The position numbers were made by a program, and so were the translations under genes. From Aphrocallistes beatrix (lineage: Eukaryota > Porifera > Hexactinellida > Sceptrulophora > Aphrocallistidae): a DNA stretch of 64,000 nt. This document shows positions 50,301-56,300 of this stretch, one piece after another (positions within the stretch are counted from its first letter, which is position 1; each line of letters opens with the position of its first letter). The stretch is from the NCBI GenBank assembly GCA_963281255.1, contig OY725495.1:2728001-2792000 (forward strand), written 5' to 3'. Under the pieces are notes generated by a model. It searched no databases. It was given only the letters and a program-made list of their open reading frames with translations, and was not told the origin of the DNA.

Positions 50301-53300
50301 GCGGCTGACGGACATTTGAGTCCATCCGAGGCGCCTTTTGGGCGTCTAGGCTCACATTGATTAATTATAACATCTCTAAATACGTCTGTCTTACTGTTAT
50401 AATCGATATCACTCGAAAAATCACAAAATTCGTCGATTAATAAATTTTTGATGCGTAATGATGACGTCATAATTCCATGATGGGTCGACATTTTCGTCTA
50501 AGGTCAGAAATTTGCGGAGCCATAGCCAAAAGACTGCCACATGCCAAAAATCAGCTTCATATATGTATATACACACAAATATACAAGTATAAACATTAAT
50601 CGAGTTTTAATAATAAGGATGCTAGAGAATAGCTTCCAACAATGCGAAAGGAGGCTTGCATCAATTAAATCTTAATTAATCAAGAAGAATATATTACTAC
50701 ATAGATCGAAATCTCAAAAATAATTCTCATACCCAATATTCAATATTTTGAAATATGCCAATTTAATCATGAAATCAACTTGACAGTGTTTAGGAAAACG
50801 ATTCTAACAAGTGGCAGTAGTCTAGAAAACGATTCTAACAAGTGACTTTTGAGATAATTCTAAAAAATGACAACTTCAAAGTTCTAACAAATGACGCTCC
50901 AAATACGGCCTATATAACGAAGGTTATGCCCTACACTAGTATTACACAAAACAGATTCGAGTACTCTGATATAAGGTTTATATATGCCGGTAACATATCT
51001 TCTTGGTCTAACGTGCATAAGAAGCGAGATCTTTTCAATGATATGAAAACGCTCGGGGATATTACAACCATGGTCCAAAAATAAAGTGACTACCATTGCC
51101 TTTGTTGAGGGATCTTCAACCTATTTCTCGCGAGGTATTTGCGGCTTTTGAAGCGTGCGGCTCGTGGGACAATTTTTTATGGGTCACTTATTTTGAAATT
51201 TTTATGTAAGTATTCTGTATGTAATTTATTCAACAGATATTGCGAATATACTTAAGTATTAGAACTTCCTTGTTTCTAATTCTGAAAACCTTAATGGTGT
51301 TTAAATTGTGTAGAAGACTTTCGTTGTTTTCAGAATTGAATTTATGTCTTCTCAATTTCAAAGATAACCAAAAGTATTAAATCAGAAGTATTTGACAATA
51401 TATTATTTCATTTTCGGATATCAAATACTTTGCAATTACACAATTTCAATCATACAGTGCGATATGAAAAAATAGAATACTTGATCCTAAACTTTCAATG
51501 CGGCTCGCCATTTTAATAGGGAAAACTACATTTGGCTCTCAGAAGATAAAGGTTGAAGACCCTTGCCTTAGTGTATCGAATGCTATGTTTTATTTCATCC
51601 ATAATGCTACAAAGTTAAAATAAATTATAGACATCCATACTAAGGTAAAAGATATCTTAATATTAAATGACTCACCATTGGCAAATAATCTGGAGGCATG
51701 TTAATATGCCTGTTGCCTATCTGTGATATCATATCTCCTAACATTGGAGGAGGCAACCCTGAATCTGTTCTGGGCATACCCTGACCAGGAAGAGAATGGT
51801 GGTAACCTTTAAATATAGAAAAAAGTAATTATCGTAGAAGATAAAACGATAGGAACCAGACTATATAGGGTGATCCAAAAGTTCTGCAACAATAAATTTT
51901 GCTTCATTGATTGGACTGAGATAATTTAGTTTAATCGGTTTGCAAATTGTAACTATGGAATCTACCACCCTTCTAGTTTAAAAATGAACACTATTTATTG
52001 CGCAAAATATTTTTAAAACAAATTTTTGAAATATTATATACCCGGGACTCCAATAATCTGATCTCAAAAATATCAAGTTCGAAAATAACTTTTTTCTCCT
52101 GATTAAATATATTTATATGTTCCTACAGTCAGTTATTAATTCAAAATACTAAAATAGGATTATTTCTTTTAGTTTATAGACGGGAAATCACCAATAAGAA
52201 CAACAATTTTTAAAGTATGATCATAGAATGTATATAGCATTCGAAATCTTTTTCTTTTGATTTTGCTTTTTTCTAAACACAAACATTTATGATCCACCTT
52301 AGCCAATATATTCAGAAATACAGGCAATTGGATTGTAAAACAATTAAAACAATCCTTAGAATTTTCAAGTAAAACAAAATGTCGGATGTTAGATCTACTT
52401 GTGTAAGTATAATACTTCAGCAAAATTTGTTGCAGAACTTATAGATCACCTTGTATATATTTTTTGGAAAAAAACTCTACGCCTTCACGTGGAGATTTTC
52501 AATATCCCATTACATAAGTTCCATGACAGGGCATTTGTCCAAAGTATATCGCAATTTCTGACTGTCTATGGCAAAAGTGCGTTGGATAATTTAAAAAAAG
52601 AGTGAACAGATGAAGAGACGATGCATTTTATCTAGGCTCAGTGCATCTACTGCATAAAATTAAGGTAAAAAAGTAATCCAGGAATTACATCAGTTTTCCG
52701 ACGTCTCTCTAAGCAGTTACCTATCTAAGACATCCTACAAAGCCTCGGATGTGCTAGAGTCTAGACTATACTCACTTGGTATAGAGGCGCATTTGTGGGA
52801 TGTCTCTGATGGGTAAATACGAAGATTTTAAAGTTAGTCAACTATAGTATAGTTAGCAAACTAAAGAGAACCACTGGAGCCGAATCAGAAAAAAACAATT
52901 TTGTTCGAAATGCAATAAAATTATGCGTTACCTGACATAGAAGGTTGAGGACGTCCAAAATAAGGAGATCCTTGGATTAAAGTTCCATAGCCTGGTCCTC
53001 CGAACGGTGCACCAAGACCTGACATTGGGTCGATAAATTCAGCCATTGGCTTATTATGTACTAAACAGAATAAAAAAATAAATCAGTCAATAAACAGTAA
53101 ATAAAAGAGCTCCATATTAAGCGAAAGTTAATCTCGGTATGTTAAATTTGGCAGAGTGATAATCTATTGTATTTGATTGAGTCTATTCATCAATTACTCA
53201 CATCTTCTATGCTTTACTCGAGTGTCGATTTCTTTCTGGATATTATAAATCTTTTCGGCTAACATCTGATAATATTCTTCCTAGAAAGAAAAATACGAAG

Positions 53301-56300
53301 ATATTTAACTATATCCTTTAAAACCCGATTAATGTGTATATAAGTATACATGTAGTATATATATGTGTATCTCTGTAACGAATTGATTGAAGAAACTGCC
53401 AGGCACAGAAAGCTGATTTTCGGCATGTGAAAGCTATGGCTCCACCAAGTTCTGACCTCAGACGAAAACTCATCATCGAATTATGACGTCATTGTCACCA
53501 TTTTCAGTATTAAAATTTTCAGTTCTTTGACTATTACTTAGCCATTTTGGGTTATAGAAAGCTGAAATTTTATTAGAATGTTTATATTAATATATCGCAA
53601 ATATGATACAACTATCATCAAAAAATGATGACTCATCACTCTGTTATGACGACATCATTACGCATCAAAAATTTTAAAATTGACAAATTTTGTGATTTTT
53701 CGAGTGATATCGATTACAAAAGTAAGACCGACGTATTTAAAGATGTTAGCTACCTTATAATTAATCAATGTGAGTCTCTGGTGGACTCAAAGTGTTCGCC
53801 AGCCGTGCAGCGCAAGCAAGCGAAACACGCTTGTTTTAAATAAATGAATAATAATATTCACTATTAAAAGTATATTTTTGCATTATTATACGTAAATGAT
53901 AATTTGGCTTAGTGAATCATTAGTCTAGACAAACAGTTGTCATTCGAAGTGGCCTGTCAATATGAAATAGGCCAAAGGCCTACTATACTATGCCTAATGG
54001 AAATCTGGTCCTGGGTCCATGGTTAAAATGATCGCGGGTCGAGTCGGGCGGCCTCTGTGTGAAATATGTTTTATTTTTAGAGAAAATCATATTTCAACTT
54101 TCAGTAATTGATCCTCACAGCTAGAATAACTGGCGACAACAGGTTGTAGTGAATATTGTAAATATCGTGTCTCATTTATCAAGTGTACTGTATACATATT
54201 ATAGTAAAGTGATAGTTTGGTAAAGAAGAAATTGACTCTGTGAGGAAACAAGTGAGAAATGAGGTAGCCAGCGGGAAGGGATCGAAAATAAAAATACCAG
54301 TAAGATGATGAACGTCGTACAATCTTCTAACCTCTTCTCGTAATAAACATACTATAACCATAGCCTACTCTAATAATGCCTCACAGTAAAATAACCAAGG
54401 ATGCGGTAATAGCCGAATGGATTAATACACGATTAGCCTAAAGTCGTCAACTATGTAGGATAGGCATTAAGAATGTATTACCAGCATATATAAACATGGC
54501 ATCAAATAACATATATCCGTTGTCAAAATTTCGATTCGTCATCATATCATTGCGCAACAGGCCATTTTAAGCACGATTTTGGCAATTTTCTAAGCTGTTT
54601 TAACCCTATTTCTAAATGGTATTACGGTGTGATTTTTGTGTAGAACCAAGATTAGTACGAGTTGATTTGAAAAATTTGGAATTTTTCAATGGAATGTTGT
54701 TACATTCCTGCGTTGCTATGGTAAAGCATTTTAGTCAGTTTGGGCCATAACCTGCAAACTGTAGGAACTAGGTCTTCAAATTTGATTTTATTTGATAGGC
54801 AATTGGCTACTTCCTATTAGGTAATAATACAATTTAAACTTCTAAATTCACAGACTATAGAGTTATGAGACAATTTAGTGTTCTGGCCACATTCTTAAAA
54901 TCAACCCATAACTCAAAACTCGTTGAATTTAGAAGTTCAACTTGTATTATCACCTAATAGGAAGTAGGCCATTGCCTATCAAATACTATAGAATTTGAAG
55001 ATCTAGCTACTACAGTTTGCACGAAATGGCCCAAACTGACCAAAATGCTTTACCATAGCAACGTAGGAATGTAACAACATTCCATTGAAAAATTCTAAAT
55101 TTTTCAAATCAACTCGTACTAATCTTGGTTCAACACAAAAATCACACCTTAATACCATTTAGAAATAAGGTTAAAACAGCTTAGAAAATCGCTAAAATTG
55201 TCCTTAGAATGACCTGTTGCGCAATGATATGATGACTAATCGAAATTTTTCCAACGGATATATGTACTTTGATACCATGTTTATATATGCTGGTAATACA
55301 TTCCTAATGACAATTCTGCATGGTTAACGATTTCAGGCTAATCGTGTATTAATCCATTCGGCTATTACTTCATCCCTAGTCCATGATTTTCAGTCTACTG
55401 TGAGGCATTATTAGAGTAGGCTATGCTATAACAAATTTAGACCGCACGTTTATGATTTCGATTTCAAGTCAGACATATAGGAAGTTGACAATTAGATGGT
55501 GAAGGGATAAAGCAATAGCGCAAATAATTGACAGAATATTGTCGACATTTCTTTTTACCAGAAGTAGCCATTTAGTTATTTTGCAATATGATATAATTGG
55601 TGATATATTATACGTATTTGATTCGGAATTTCTAGTATTCCTAATACGTATTCTTCCAATCCTATATATACTAATTCAATTGGCTTTAACGTCGTGTAAA
55701 GTTTTTTTTGATGAACTAATGATGTATTTATAATATGAATCCTGATTGAATTGCATTGTGTTAAGCATCTATTCTTTGTAATTCGTTTATAACAGTTCAC
55801 GGTATTTTGAATTCAAGCAAAAAAAGTGACTTTGTAATTAAATGGTTTGACAATCGAAAACTGGATCGGTGATTGATGATAAATACTATACTAGGTATAT
55901 GCAACCCTCTTTTGATCAATTCTTCCATCCAGAATTATACAATAAATATGCTGTCAAATATTCTCTCAGCGCCCCTCACCGCCCGCTGGGAGCGGCGATG
56001 CTCACGTTGAGAACCCCTGGCCTATCCTATGTATTTAATATTACGACAACTCCCCAGAAATATATAAACCCTTGTAGGGTATTATGCTAAACTATGGTCG
56101 AAAACTAAAAATAAACACACAATTGTGAATCTTTGATTCTGCATTTAAAAAATACTATCTAAAAGAACAAACCCTGCTTGAGGCCTGATGAAACATCATT
56201 ACTTCCATCCTTTTAGCTTGTGTAAATAGGACACTCATTCTATTATTTTTCAAGTTAGCAGGATCTTGCATATTAGCACTTGGATAGATAGCCATCACAC

